From the NCBI RefSeq assembly GCF_005869875.1, contig NZ_VAWG01000007.1, forward strand, positions 1 through 64,000: a stretch of DNA of 64,000 nt, read 5' to 3'. How positions within the stretch are numbered: the first letter of the stretch is position 1; the number at the start of each line of letters is the position of its first letter. Origin of the DNA: Paenibacillus pinistramenti (GTDB lineage: Bacteria; Bacillota; Bacilli; Paenibacillales; Paenibacillaceae). The notes below the pieces were generated by a model. It did no database searches and was not told the DNA's origin. It saw only the letters and a program-made list of their open reading frames with translations. Of this stretch, positions 1-7,527 are shown piece after piece. Position numbers and translations under genes: made by a program.

Positions 1-1856
1 CACCGCCTTTTCAATCCACGCACTCCATGCGGAGTGCGACTATCTATAAACGTGAGTTAGTTTTTGAATACATGATTTCAATCCACGCACTCCATGCGGA
101 GTGCGACCTTTTTCCAGTTTTTTGGTGCTCGATGGCAAGAATTTCAATCCACGCACTCCATGCGGAGTGCGACTCTATTGCAAGATTAGAGAACGCTATA
201 AGTAAAGAAATTTCAATCCACGCACTCCATGCGGAGTGCGACTGCATGAACGGATAGTCAGGGACAAGGCGCTGATGCATTTCAATCCACGCACTCCATG
301 CGGAGTGCGACATACAGCCCTCCGCTTAAAGGGGAAGAAGGGGTAATTTCAATCCACGCACTCCATGCGGAGTGCGACAAATAACAGCCATCTGCCTGTC
401 CCCCTTTAGTCAAATTTCAATCCACGCACTCCATGCGGAGTGCGACGGTTATCGGGACCGGTACTTCACACCAGGAGCTAAATTTCAATCCACGCACTCC
501 ATGCGGAGTGCGACAAAAGGCGGGATTACGCAGCGGCGGATCGATGTGAATTTCAATCCACGCACTCCATGCGGAGTGCGACAAGGAGATAATAATCATG
601 ACAGTAAACTTTGAAGATTTCAATCCACGCACTCCATGCGGAGTGCGACATTTTTCCGGCCAACCTGCCAATATGCCTTTCGATTTCAATCCACGCACTC
701 CATGCGGAGTGCGACATCCGTCACCAGCGAGAAGTGGGCGGCAAAATCGACATTTCAATCCACGCACTCCATGCGGAGTGCGACGGCGTAACGTGATCGT
801 TCCGCTTAAACGGATGCTATTTCAATCCACGCACTCCATGCGGAGTGCGACATCGCGTATTGCTGGCCAACAAATGCCCCCGATATTTCAATCCACGCAC
901 TCCATGCGGAGTGCGACTCGCTGAGCACATCACCAGCTACAATAAGTCCAGCGATTTCAATCCACGCACTCCATGCGGAGTGCGACGTTGGTAGCACCGT
1001 CAGGCCATTTTGCTATCCGCATATTTCAATCCACGCACTCCATGCGGAGTGCGACTTGCATTCTTTTTTATAATCTGGGCTTCCTCTGCTATTTCAATCC
1101 ACGCACTCCATGCGGAGTGCGACGACCCCCACGATTAAAAATGCGTCGCGGATCGAGATTTCAATCCACGCACTCCATGCGGAGTGCGACCGAGTCCGTT
1201 ATTGACGAGGCGAACATCTGGCTATTTCAATCCACGCACTCCATGCGGAGTGCGACGTTGATAACATGCAGTTAACCTATGCCCAGAATATTTCAATCCA
1301 CGCACTCCATGCGGAGTGCGACACGAAAAGCACCGGTTAGGGTTATAAATACAAGCCATTTCAATCCACGCACTCCATGCGGAGTGCGACGTTTTGCCTG
1401 GATTAAAGTCCTCCCAAGCTTTCTATTTCAATCCACGCACTCCATGCGGAGTGCGACTCTTTTCCGCAGCTGCCGCATAAGGTAAAAATCATTTCAATCC
1501 ACGCACTCCATGCGGAGTGCGACTCGCATGGCACTGGGATAAGCAAGGGGAGAAAAAATTTCAATCCACGCACTCCATGCGGAGTGCGACATGAGACCAA
1601 TCATTTTTAGAGGTAAAAGCATTATTTCAATCCACGCACTCCATGCGGAGTGCGACTTGACAATATTAAAATGATAATGTCCAGGTGAATATTTCAATCC
1701 ACGCACTCCATGCGGAGTGCGACGGCTGCAAATTCCGGCCGCGCATCCACCGGCCAATTTCAATCCACGCACTCCATGCGGAGTGCGACGATCAGTGCTT
1801 GTATGCCAAGCAATCGCCGCAAGATTTCAATCCACGCACTCCATGCGGAGTGCGAC
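1..1856 (-). CRISPR. Type I-C CRISPR array, 28 repeats visible, truncated at the left edge
   Basis: Twenty-eight copies of a 33-bp repeat lie at a period of 66-69 bp, separated by 27 spacers of 33-36 bp. On the plus strand each repeat starts ATTTCAATCCA and ends GAGTGCGAC. The core is a hairpin of CGCACTCC and GGAGTGCG around a 4-nt ATGC loop. I read all copies as identical over 32 nt; only the first (8-40) differs, with T instead of A at the outermost base. Bases 1-7 belong to a further spacer, so the array continues to the left. The reverse complement, GTCGCACTCC...ATTGAAAT, is the usual transcribed orientation of I-C repeats. Transcription is therefore on the minus strand, starting from the leader at the right end, and the newest spacer is 1790-1823. 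Confidence 0.98.
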
Positions 1857-2050
1857 AGCGAAAATAGCTCGAATCAATCCATTAATAAGATCGTTCTCCT
1901 ATATTTTCGTTATAATCCATACTTATTACATATGAGATTGTACTTTTTTTACTTGTATCCCTCATACGATTCGGTTTATTCCGACAAATTCTGAGGTGCG
2001 AATGAACCGGAGAAATCATGGGAGCTTCACATTCGCACCAGATTTTTCTC
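1857..2050 (-). promoter_or_regulatory. CRISPR leader between cas2 and the array
   Basis: This AT-rich stretch without a gene separates the cas2 stop from the first leader-proximal repeat, the position of the leader in I-C loci. Just after the cas2 stop is a perfect 10-bp inverted repeat, GGTGCGAATG (1995-2004) and CATTCGCACC (2040-2049), with a 35-nt loop. From memory, other I-C leaders carry a similar GGTTCGCACC-type hairpin next to cas2. The rest holds T- and A-rich tracts suited to a promoter for the pre-crRNA and to an integration anchor. The exact start of transcription cannot be read from the sequence. Confidence 0.75.
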
Positions 2051-2341
2051 TTATAGAATTAGAGGGCCTTCCATATCATACGAGCTTTTTGCACCCACAT
2101 GTTCAACTTTGGTTTTGTATTTATCACCTAATTTATAGTAGCGTATGCTATCTGTGGTTTCGTCGATGATAGCTTCAAGTTCAAACCTGAGACGGCGGAA
2201 TTCAGTAGCGTCCAGAATACATTCAAAGACAGAATTTTGCACTCTTTGACCGTAATTCAAACATTTCTTGGACACCTGGCTGAGCCGTCTTCTGCCTTCT
2301 CTGCTTGTTGTACTGACATCATACGTAATCAAGACCAGCAT
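2051..2341 (-). CDS. cas2: CRISPR-associated endonuclease Cas2
   Basis: This 96-residue protein begins MLVLITYDVST, the first beta strand of the Cas2 ferredoxin fold with the conserved Asp (D8). Further family signs are the RRRLSQVSKKCLNYGQRVQNSVFEC stretch split over residues 17-41 and the late YYKLGD strand near residue 68. Cas2 dimers bridge two Cas1 dimers in the spacer-integration complex. The gene is last in the cas operon, 10 bp after cas1, and directly abuts the leader. Length and motifs are normal for the type I-C form. Confidence 0.97.
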   Translation of the reverse strand: MLVLITYDVSTTSREGRRRLSQVSKKCLNYGQRVQNSVFECILDATEFRRLRFELEAIIDETTDSIRYYKLGDKYKTKVEHVGAKSSYDMEGPLIL

Positions 2342-2351
2342 TGTAAATCAC

Positions 2352-3383
2352 CTACTTCCATAGAAAAGGCGGGTACTCGTCCAAATCACCGCGTATATAT
2401 CGTGCTAACAAGATTGCTTGGGAGTAAGGTACAAGCCCCCAGGAAATACTCTCGTTCAGATACGGATGAGTGATTTTCTCCTGTTTGCGTTCCTGCCACG
2501 CCTGCAGCACTTGCTTTCTTGCCGAGTCCTCCATGATGACTGCACCATTTTCTTTCTGGTAAAAGCCCTTGCCGGTTATCAGCCGCTTATTAATTAAAGA
2601 AATAACAAACCGGTCGGCAATAACACTCCTCAGCTCCTCCATCAGATCCAGCGCAAGCGAAGCCCGGCCGGGCCTGTCCCTGTGCAAAAATCCTACATAG
2701 GGGTCAAGTCCAACTGCTTCTAAAGCAGCTTGAGTATCATGGGATAACAGCGTGTAGACAAAGGACAGCAGGGCATTAACATTATCAAGAGGAGGCCGCT
2801 TATTACGTCCACGGAAGAAGAACTCTTCCTTCTGCTGTAAAATCAGTTCATCCAGTACCGAAAAATATTGAACTGCAGCAGACCCTTCCAATCCCCGCAG
2901 CTGCTCCAGATCTTCCGCCTTTTGGACTAGCTTCATGGTTTCGGTCAGAGATGCCGTGACCCGTTTGATCCGCTCTACATCCATCCGAAGGGCGTGATCT
3001 CGGGTGGCACGCTCTAGGACCCATTTGCTGTTGAACATTTTTCCCAGGATCATATTCCTTGAAATTAATGAACTTCTCAGCTCGTTATCTGAAATACGGT
3101 ACTGCTCTTTCCTCAGAATCACATTCCCTTTGCTTTCCCCGACCACGCGGGCCAGAAAACGTCCTGTCCGGGTCATAAACGTGAGGGCGATATTTCGCTC
3201 TGCACAAGCCCCCATTAATGCAGGACTCGCCCCGGTATACCCAAACGTACATACCCCTTCCAAATTATGAAGCGGAAAGCGCCCCAGAATGCTGTCTTCA
3301 TTTTTAATGACAATATTCTCTCCATCTAAATGAAGATACGAATCCGGAGTCGTGACGAACAGCGTATTCAGCAGCTTCTTCAT
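2352..3383 (-). CDS. cas1: CRISPR-associated integrase Cas1 (type I-C)
   Basis: The 343-residue protein is the metal-dependent integrase that inserts new spacers at the leader-repeat junction with Cas2. The diagnostic C-terminal block FLHRDRPGRASLALDLMEE near residue 235 contains the conserved metal-binding His and acidic residues. The N-terminal part (residues about 10-90) is the beta-rich dimerisation domain. The start overlaps the end of cas4 by 4 bp, which suggests translational coupling. Length matches I-C Cas1 proteins and no active-site loss is visible. Confidence 0.97.
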   Translation of the reverse strand: MKKLLNTLFVTTPDSYLHLDGENIVIKNEDSILGRFPLHNLEGVCTFGYTGASPALMGACAERNIALTFMTRTGRFLARVVGESKGNVILRKEQYRISDNELRSSLISRNMILGKMFNSKWVLERATRDHALRMDVERIKRVTASLTETMKLVQKAEDLEQLRGLEGSAAVQYFSVLDELILQQKEEFFFRGRNKRPPLDNVNALLSFVYTLLSHDTQAALEAVGLDPYVGFLHRDRPGRASLALDLMEELRSVIADRFVISLINKRLITGKGFYQKENGAVIMEDSARKQVLQAWQERKQEKITHPYLNESISWGLVPYSQAILLARYIRGDLDEYPPFLWK

Positions 3384-4048
3384 TCCTTTAACCTGCCTTC
3401 AATGTAACTGGATACCGGTCTGCGCTGCATAAGCTCCGGGAGACAGACCAGATTTAAAGAACAGCTCTGACAGTGGCGCCCCGTTTTAACCTTTGGGGTA
3501 TAGCGTCTATCAAAATGCTGGTGCATTTCGAGAATGATGCGTTCAACCTGCTCACGATCCGTTTGAGTCACGGGTAACTCTACCCGGTGTTTAATCTCGT
3601 TATAATACAGAAATCCGTGGGAAACGTGGCAAGCAAGCATTTCTTCCAGACATATCACCTGAGCAATGAGCTGAGAACGGTCGGAATCATCCCGCTTAGG
3701 TTTGCCCCGCTTATATTCAACCGGGACAGGAAGGTAAAGACCTTCCTCCCCGGCAAGCGGTATTCCAGCAGGATCGCGAATGAACTCTACAACATCACAG
3801 ATTCCAGTGATTCCTAATCTTCGGGAGTGAACCGGTAAAGCCCGTACGACCAGCTTATCCCCTCTCTTCTCTCGAAGAATGGGGTTATCAGCAACCCGGT
3901 GAACATGGCTCCCCTCCAGGGTTCGTACATTTTCAGCCCACTGCTGCTCAATATGAATTAAAGCCCACTGCCTGCGGCAAAAGTTAAAATGCTGGATGCC
4001 GGACAGCATCAAATAGTCGTCTTCGTTATATTCCGTCAATGACTTCAA
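3380..4048 (-). CDS. cas4: CRISPR-associated exonuclease Cas4 (type I-C)
   Basis: A 222-residue RecB-family nuclease that trims prespacers and helps to select PAM-containing ends. The single N-terminal cysteine of the Fe-S cluster is in FNFCRRQWALIHIEQQW (about residue 24). The nuclease motif with catalytic Lys is VEYKRGKPK near residue 112. The C-terminal cluster cysteines are in GRHCQSCSLNLVCLPEL near residue 195. It overlaps cas7c by 23 bp and cas1 by 4 bp, so the three are probably co-translated. A second possible start at MLSGIQHFNF would shorten it by 13 residues. Confidence 0.95.
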   Translation of the reverse strand: MKSLTEYNEDDYLMLSGIQHFNFCRRQWALIHIEQQWAENVRTLEGSHVHRVADNPILREKRGDKLVVRALPVHSRRLGITGICDVVEFIRDPAGIPLAGEEGLYLPVPVEYKRGKPKRDDSDRSQLIAQVICLEEMLACHVSHGFLYYNEIKHRVELPVTQTDREQVERIILEMHQHFDRRYTPKVKTGRHCQSCSLNLVCLPELMQRRPVSSYIEGRLKE

Positions 4049-4889
4049 CCTGCAAACCTTCTAATGGATACAGCTCGACTGCATAATCCTCAAAGGCTTT
4101 AGGTTCTTCGCTTCTTGCCTTAATCACAAGGGAGCGGTGTACTTTGGCAGAGGAATACTGCCCCAGCTTGGAGGCATGTTCCCACCAATACACTTTGTGC
4201 ACTTCCATACTTCCATCGGGTCTGGCCGAAGAAGCATCATTTTCAAATAAGGTCACGAGTGCCTGCTTCAGCTTCTCAGCATCTTCATTACTGAATCCGG
4301 TCTTCTCTGCCAATTGGGTGTTGATGCTTCCATAGAAGACATACAGGCCGTAATCTACCCGGTGCTTCATGCCCATCGTGTCCGAGCCCCGGTCTTTGCC
4401 GGGTTCAGAATTGACGCTTTTCGTAATCTGCATGCTGGTAATATCAATAGGCTGAATGCTCGTCGCAGTGTGGATCGAAACAGGTCCTCTGACTCCAACG
4501 GATACACCTGCACCCTTGTCAGAGCTCTTGAAGGCGAATACCTGGCCAAAGCTGCGAACATCGACCCATGCTTCACAGGCCACACGCGCGAATTCATCAC
4601 TTGAGCTTGTTTTGGATTTCAAAATCTTGTTCAACTCTGCATTTGCATCAGCACGCTCTCTTAAGCTTCCGTACTCATCATCCTTGCGGTCATTGGACTG
4701 GACGAAGACAGCTTCTCCCATGTCCTGAAGACGATTCCGAATTTTCCGTTTGATCGCCACATCTGAAATTTCCCCGTGTCCATCATAGTTTTGACGCGGA
4801 CGATTCCCATTCAGAGGATCGCCATTGGGATTGGCATTTTTGACGGACAAGACAACAGCAAAATCAATTTTGTGATCCAGAGCAGACAT
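4026..4889 (-). CDS. cas7: Type I-C Cascade backbone protein Cas7c (Csd2)
   Basis: A 287-residue RAMP protein that forms the filament around the crRNA in the I-C Cascade. The N-terminus SALDHKIDFAVVLSVKNANPNGDP is shared by Csd2 proteins; the NPNGDPL motif is the family signature. MKHRVDYGLYVFYGSINT near residue 180 is the second conserved block. I chose the ATG at 4889 because a GGAG sequence lies 8 nt before it; a GTG three codons earlier overlaps the cas8c stop. The gene lies between cas8c and cas4 without a gap. Confidence 0.96.
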   Translation of the reverse strand: MSALDHKIDFAVVLSVKNANPNGDPLNGNRPRQNYDGHGEISDVAIKRKIRNRLQDMGEAVFVQSNDRKDDEYGSLRERADANAELNKILKSKTSSSDEFARVACEAWVDVRSFGQVFAFKSSDKGAGVSVGVRGPVSIHTATSIQPIDITSMQITKSVNSEPGKDRGSDTMGMKHRVDYGLYVFYGSINTQLAEKTGFSNEDAEKLKQALVTLFENDASSARPDGSMEVHKVYWWEHASKLGQYSSAKVHRSLVIKARSEEPKAFEDYAVELYPLEGLQVEVIDGI

Positions 4890-4894
4890 TATTT

Positions 4895-5275
4895 TCACTC
4901 CTCAGCAGTCGTATTTTCATTGGAATCTTTCTTCTGATAAAGCTCATGTCTTTGGCTGTAAAAACCTAATAAATATTTTCCGGACAGCGGACGGTTATTA
5001 AAATCTTCCACTTTGAATTTAGAAGCTATTTCATCAATGATTTTAGATAAATACACAGCCTTGCTTCCCAGCCGTGCCTGGTAAGGCTGCAGGCTCTTTT
5101 GGATGGTCATCCAGGTTCTTTCCGGATGCATGGAGAAGGAATTCATATAACGAATAGCATTGCTGGAGCGTGTCTCTTCCCCTAAAGCCCTTCTTTCCAA
5201 TACATCTGCGACCGCTAACAGCCGGCCAAATAAATAACTTCGGTCATTGGTTTCTGTATCGAGTGCCAACTTCAA
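4895..5275 (-). CDS. Candidate internally translated small subunit Cas11c (3' part of cas8c)
   Basis: Within cas8c the sequence GGGAGGAGGG (5286-5277, minus strand) is followed by an in-frame TTG at 5275. A second in-frame TTG lies at 5269. Starting at Leu501 this gives 126 residues ending with the Cas8c C-terminus. Independent translation of Cas11c from an internal start in cas8c is established for type I-C systems, and its size of roughly 120-130 residues fits. The purine-rich block is unusually strong for a coding context, where it encodes Arg-Glu-Glu-Gly. The choice between the two TTG codons is not resolved: spacing from GGGAGG is 5 nt and 11 nt. Confidence 0.65.
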   Translation of the reverse strand: MKLALDTETNDRSYLFGRLLAVADVLERRALGEETRSSNAIRYMNSFSMHPERTWMTIQKSLQPYQARLGSKAVYLSKIIDEIASKFKVEDFNNRPLSGKYLLGFYSQRHELYQKKDSNENTTAEE

Positions 5276-6775
5276 GCCCTCCTCCCGATTAATCAGCGCG
5301 CAAGTGATACTTAACGTCTTTTCCCATTCCCATTTCTCTAAAGCTACCGGATTTGAAGCACGCTGGATGGCGCTTGTCACAATATCCCGCGGTATTGGCG
5401 TATCGTCTACAATGCAAGGAAGCATCCGTTCCATCAGACCTTTGACCAGCTTCTCATTTGCCCGGGGACCGTAGGCTGCGAATGCAATGTCTTTTGTAGC
5501 TGGCGCACCCCACAAGAAGACTGCTTCCTGGTTATTTCTTTGATAACGCTGCTGCCAGACACAGGTGGAATGCCACTTCTTGAGCTTGTCCAAATAAAGG
5601 TCCTTATCCATATTGCGGTAATAAAGGACACCCATACGCCCCGTTGTCGCCGAGTCCAGCACCATGATATTGACATCGGACTTCGAGGATAGATCGCTGC
5701 GGTATCCATCCAGGGCTTTGTCTACTTCAAGCGCAAAAGGCTGATTAGTGTTTGATTTGACTACTGTTCTGGCAGGTGATGCTGTATTGATTGCAAAGCT
5801 GTCCTCGGTCGGATCGGGAATATACAGCGCATCATTTCCCCAAACCAGAAATACCCGCTGATCAATCACTTTCCCCTGGCGGTTAATGAGCCATTTCAAG
5901 GCATTATGAGCCTTCTGGGAGACTTCATAGCTGATGCTGGCCGCTTCATTGCTTTGGGTAAAACGCCCGCGATACGTAAATCCGCTGGAATCGTTGGCCG
6001 ATATGAGCTTGGCCTTGTCCGCCGAATTCCGGATCTTGTTCGCATGTTTATCCGTAGCAGGCAGCTGCTTTCCGGTGACGTAGCAAATATCTTCATTGCC
6101 GAGCAGCTCCTGATAGAAGCCGATAAAGGAGTCGTACATCTCCTGGTCTTTCCATACAGCAGTCAAGATTTCATCTGGTGAATATACATTAAAACGAACA
6201 AAGGCACTTTCCTGCCCTCCGGCAACTACAGCGAAGATAGCCGGTTTTTCCGAGGCTGAGGGACCATCCTTTTTATCCCATTTATCAAGCAGCCTGCCAT
6301 TTGCATCCACGCAGAGGATCCGATGATCTACTAAATCCTGAATCAGCCGGCCTTGGCTCAGGTAGTTAAAGATGCTCTTCACTTTTGGGACTGCATACGG
6401 CGATCCCGCCCATTCTTCTAACTGCTTGATATAGGCTAAGAAGGATTCTTTATCTGCAGAGGAACCGGCATACTCAGAATAGTCACCTGCGACATACACC
6501 AATTTGTCGTGCAGCGGATAAGGCGAAATAACCTTTCCCGCCCGGCTGGCGGATTTCTCCGTGCATGGAATCAGCGTGCTTGCGTCACTTTTATCGACGA
6601 CCTTCGCAGAGTGAAAGCGCCCATCCTGCGTAACGGCTACTTCAATATGGGCATTTTGTGTCGTATGGGAGACCGGCAGTAAAGTAAACTCCTGATCGTT
6701 ATACTTCTTCTCAATTTCACCAACCCGGTCCAGATTGGATTCATAGGTCTTATACAGATTTAACAACCAGCTCAT
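4895..6775 (-). CDS. cas8c: Type I-C Cascade large subunit Cas8c (Csd1)
   Basis: A 626-residue protein starting [13 protein letters not shown], the common start of Csd1 proteins. Cas8c recognises the PAM and recruits Cas3. Its C-terminal alpha-helical part (from about residue 500) corresponds to the small-subunit fold. Family blocks include [12 protein letters not shown] near residue 300, [15 protein letters not shown] near 385 and [16 protein letters not shown] close to the end. The start overlaps the cas5c stop (ATGA) and the stop overlaps the region just before cas7c. Inside the frame lies a strong Shine-Dalgarno followed by TTG at codon 501; see the separate Cas11c entry. Confidence 0.96.
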   Translation of the reverse strand: MSWLLNLYKTYESNLDRVGEIEKKYNDQEFTLLPVSHTTQNAHIEVAVTQDGRFHSAKVVDKSDASTLIPCTEKSASRAGKVISPYPLHDKLVYVAGDYSEYAGSSADKESFLAYIKQLEEWAGSPYAVPKVKSIFNYLSQGRLIQDLVDHRILCVDANGRLLDKWDKKDGPSASEKPAIFAVVAGGQESAFVRFNVYSPDEILTAVWKDQEMYDSFIGFYQELLGNEDICYVTGKQLPATDKHANKIRNSADKAKLISANDSSGFTYRGRFTQSNEAASISYEVSQKAHNALKWLINRQGKVIDQRVFLVWGNDALYIPDPTEDSFAINTASPARTVVKSNTNQPFALEVDKALDGYRSDLSSKSDVNIMVLDSATTGRMGVLYYRNMDKDLYLDKLKKWHSTCVWQQRYQRNNQEAVFLWGAPATKDIAFAAYGPRANEKLVKGLMERMLPCIVDDTPIPRDIVTSAIQRASNPVALEKWEWEKTLSITCALINREEGLKLALDTETNDRSYLFGRLLAVADVLERRALGEETRSSNAIRYMNSFSMHPERTWMTIQKSLQPYQARLGSKAVYLSKIIDEIASKFKVEDFNNRPLSGKYLLGFYSQRHELYQKKDSNENTTAEE

Positions 6776-7491
6776 GCATTCTCACCCTCTTCCAATTGAG
6801 CCAAACATTCATCGGCTGATTCCACATTGGTATGATCAAAATGTTTAGGTTTCATATCAGTGATCCTGCGGACTTGACTGCACTCTTCAGGCCGGATGAA
6901 ATCAATAACGCCGTTGCGCATAACCGGACTCCATAAACGGACTTCCATCTGATCCCTGCCTGTCTCGTCGGGATAATTAATGCCGTGCACCATATTTCCT
7001 AAATAAATGTCGCCGTATTTGTCATAGAATCCTTCGCCTGATCCAAATTCACAAGGTTCTACATACGCCTGGCATTCTCTTGTTCCCAGAAAAATATCCC
7101 GGCGCCCGCCGGCCCGAAGACACCGCAGCATGATATTGTGATGCTTGTGTTCATTACGGTCATGGGCGAGGTCAGGCCGGTGCATATTAAATTCAAAATG
7201 CGCCCTGACCTGGTAGCTCACATCCTTGAGATACGTATAGTTGGCAAGCGTATTCCCGCCTCCATATTCAATAGGGCGCACTCCCTTGGACTCCATCCGT
7301 ATCGGATTCATCACCCGGATCGAATCTACTACCATCAGCAGCGTCGGTTTCCAATAAATGCTCTCTACAATTCCTTTAACAGCCTGGTATGTGGGAACTT
7401 GATAGGTCAGCTTCTCGCCGCCAAGCTTGGTAAGCGGATCAGTAAACAGGGCATAGGCGCCTTGAACTTGAAACTCGATTGAATTTCGCAT
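6772..7491 (-). CDS. cas5c: CRISPR endoribonuclease and Cascade subunit Cas5c (Cas5d)
   Basis: A 239-residue RAMP protein. In type I-C systems Cas5c replaces Cas6: it cuts the pre-crRNA in the repeat and stays bound to the 5' handle. The N-terminus [26 protein letters not shown] and the early block [20 protein letters not shown] (residues about 31-50) are typical of Cas5d. [26 protein letters not shown] near residue 115 carries His, Lys and Tyr-rich segments of the catalytic region. No cas6 gene is present, which agrees with this role. It follows cas3 by 36 bp with an AGGAGGTG Shine-Dalgarno. Confidence 0.96.
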   Translation of the reverse strand: MRNSIEFQVQGAYALFTDPLTKLGGEKLTYQVPTYQAVKGIVESIYWKPTLLMVVDSIRVMNPIRMESKGVRPIEYGGGNTLANYTYLKDVSYQVRAHFEFNMHRPDLAHDRNEHKHHNIMLRCLRAGGRRDIFLGTRECQAYVEPCEFGSGEGFYDKYGDIYLGNMVHGINYPDETGRDQMEVRLWSPVMRNGVIDFIRPEECSQVRRITDMKPKHFDHTNVESADECLAQLEEGENA

Positions 7492-7527
7492 TTTCTCACC
7501 TCCTTCCCCGTGCAGAAGAAATTCAAT

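Noticed and set aside
1-1856. Many open frames across the CRISPR array encoding ISIHALHAECD or SHSAWSAWIE repeats
   Set aside because: They are translations of the 33-bp repeat in different frames. There are no ribosome sites and the array explains the pattern fully.
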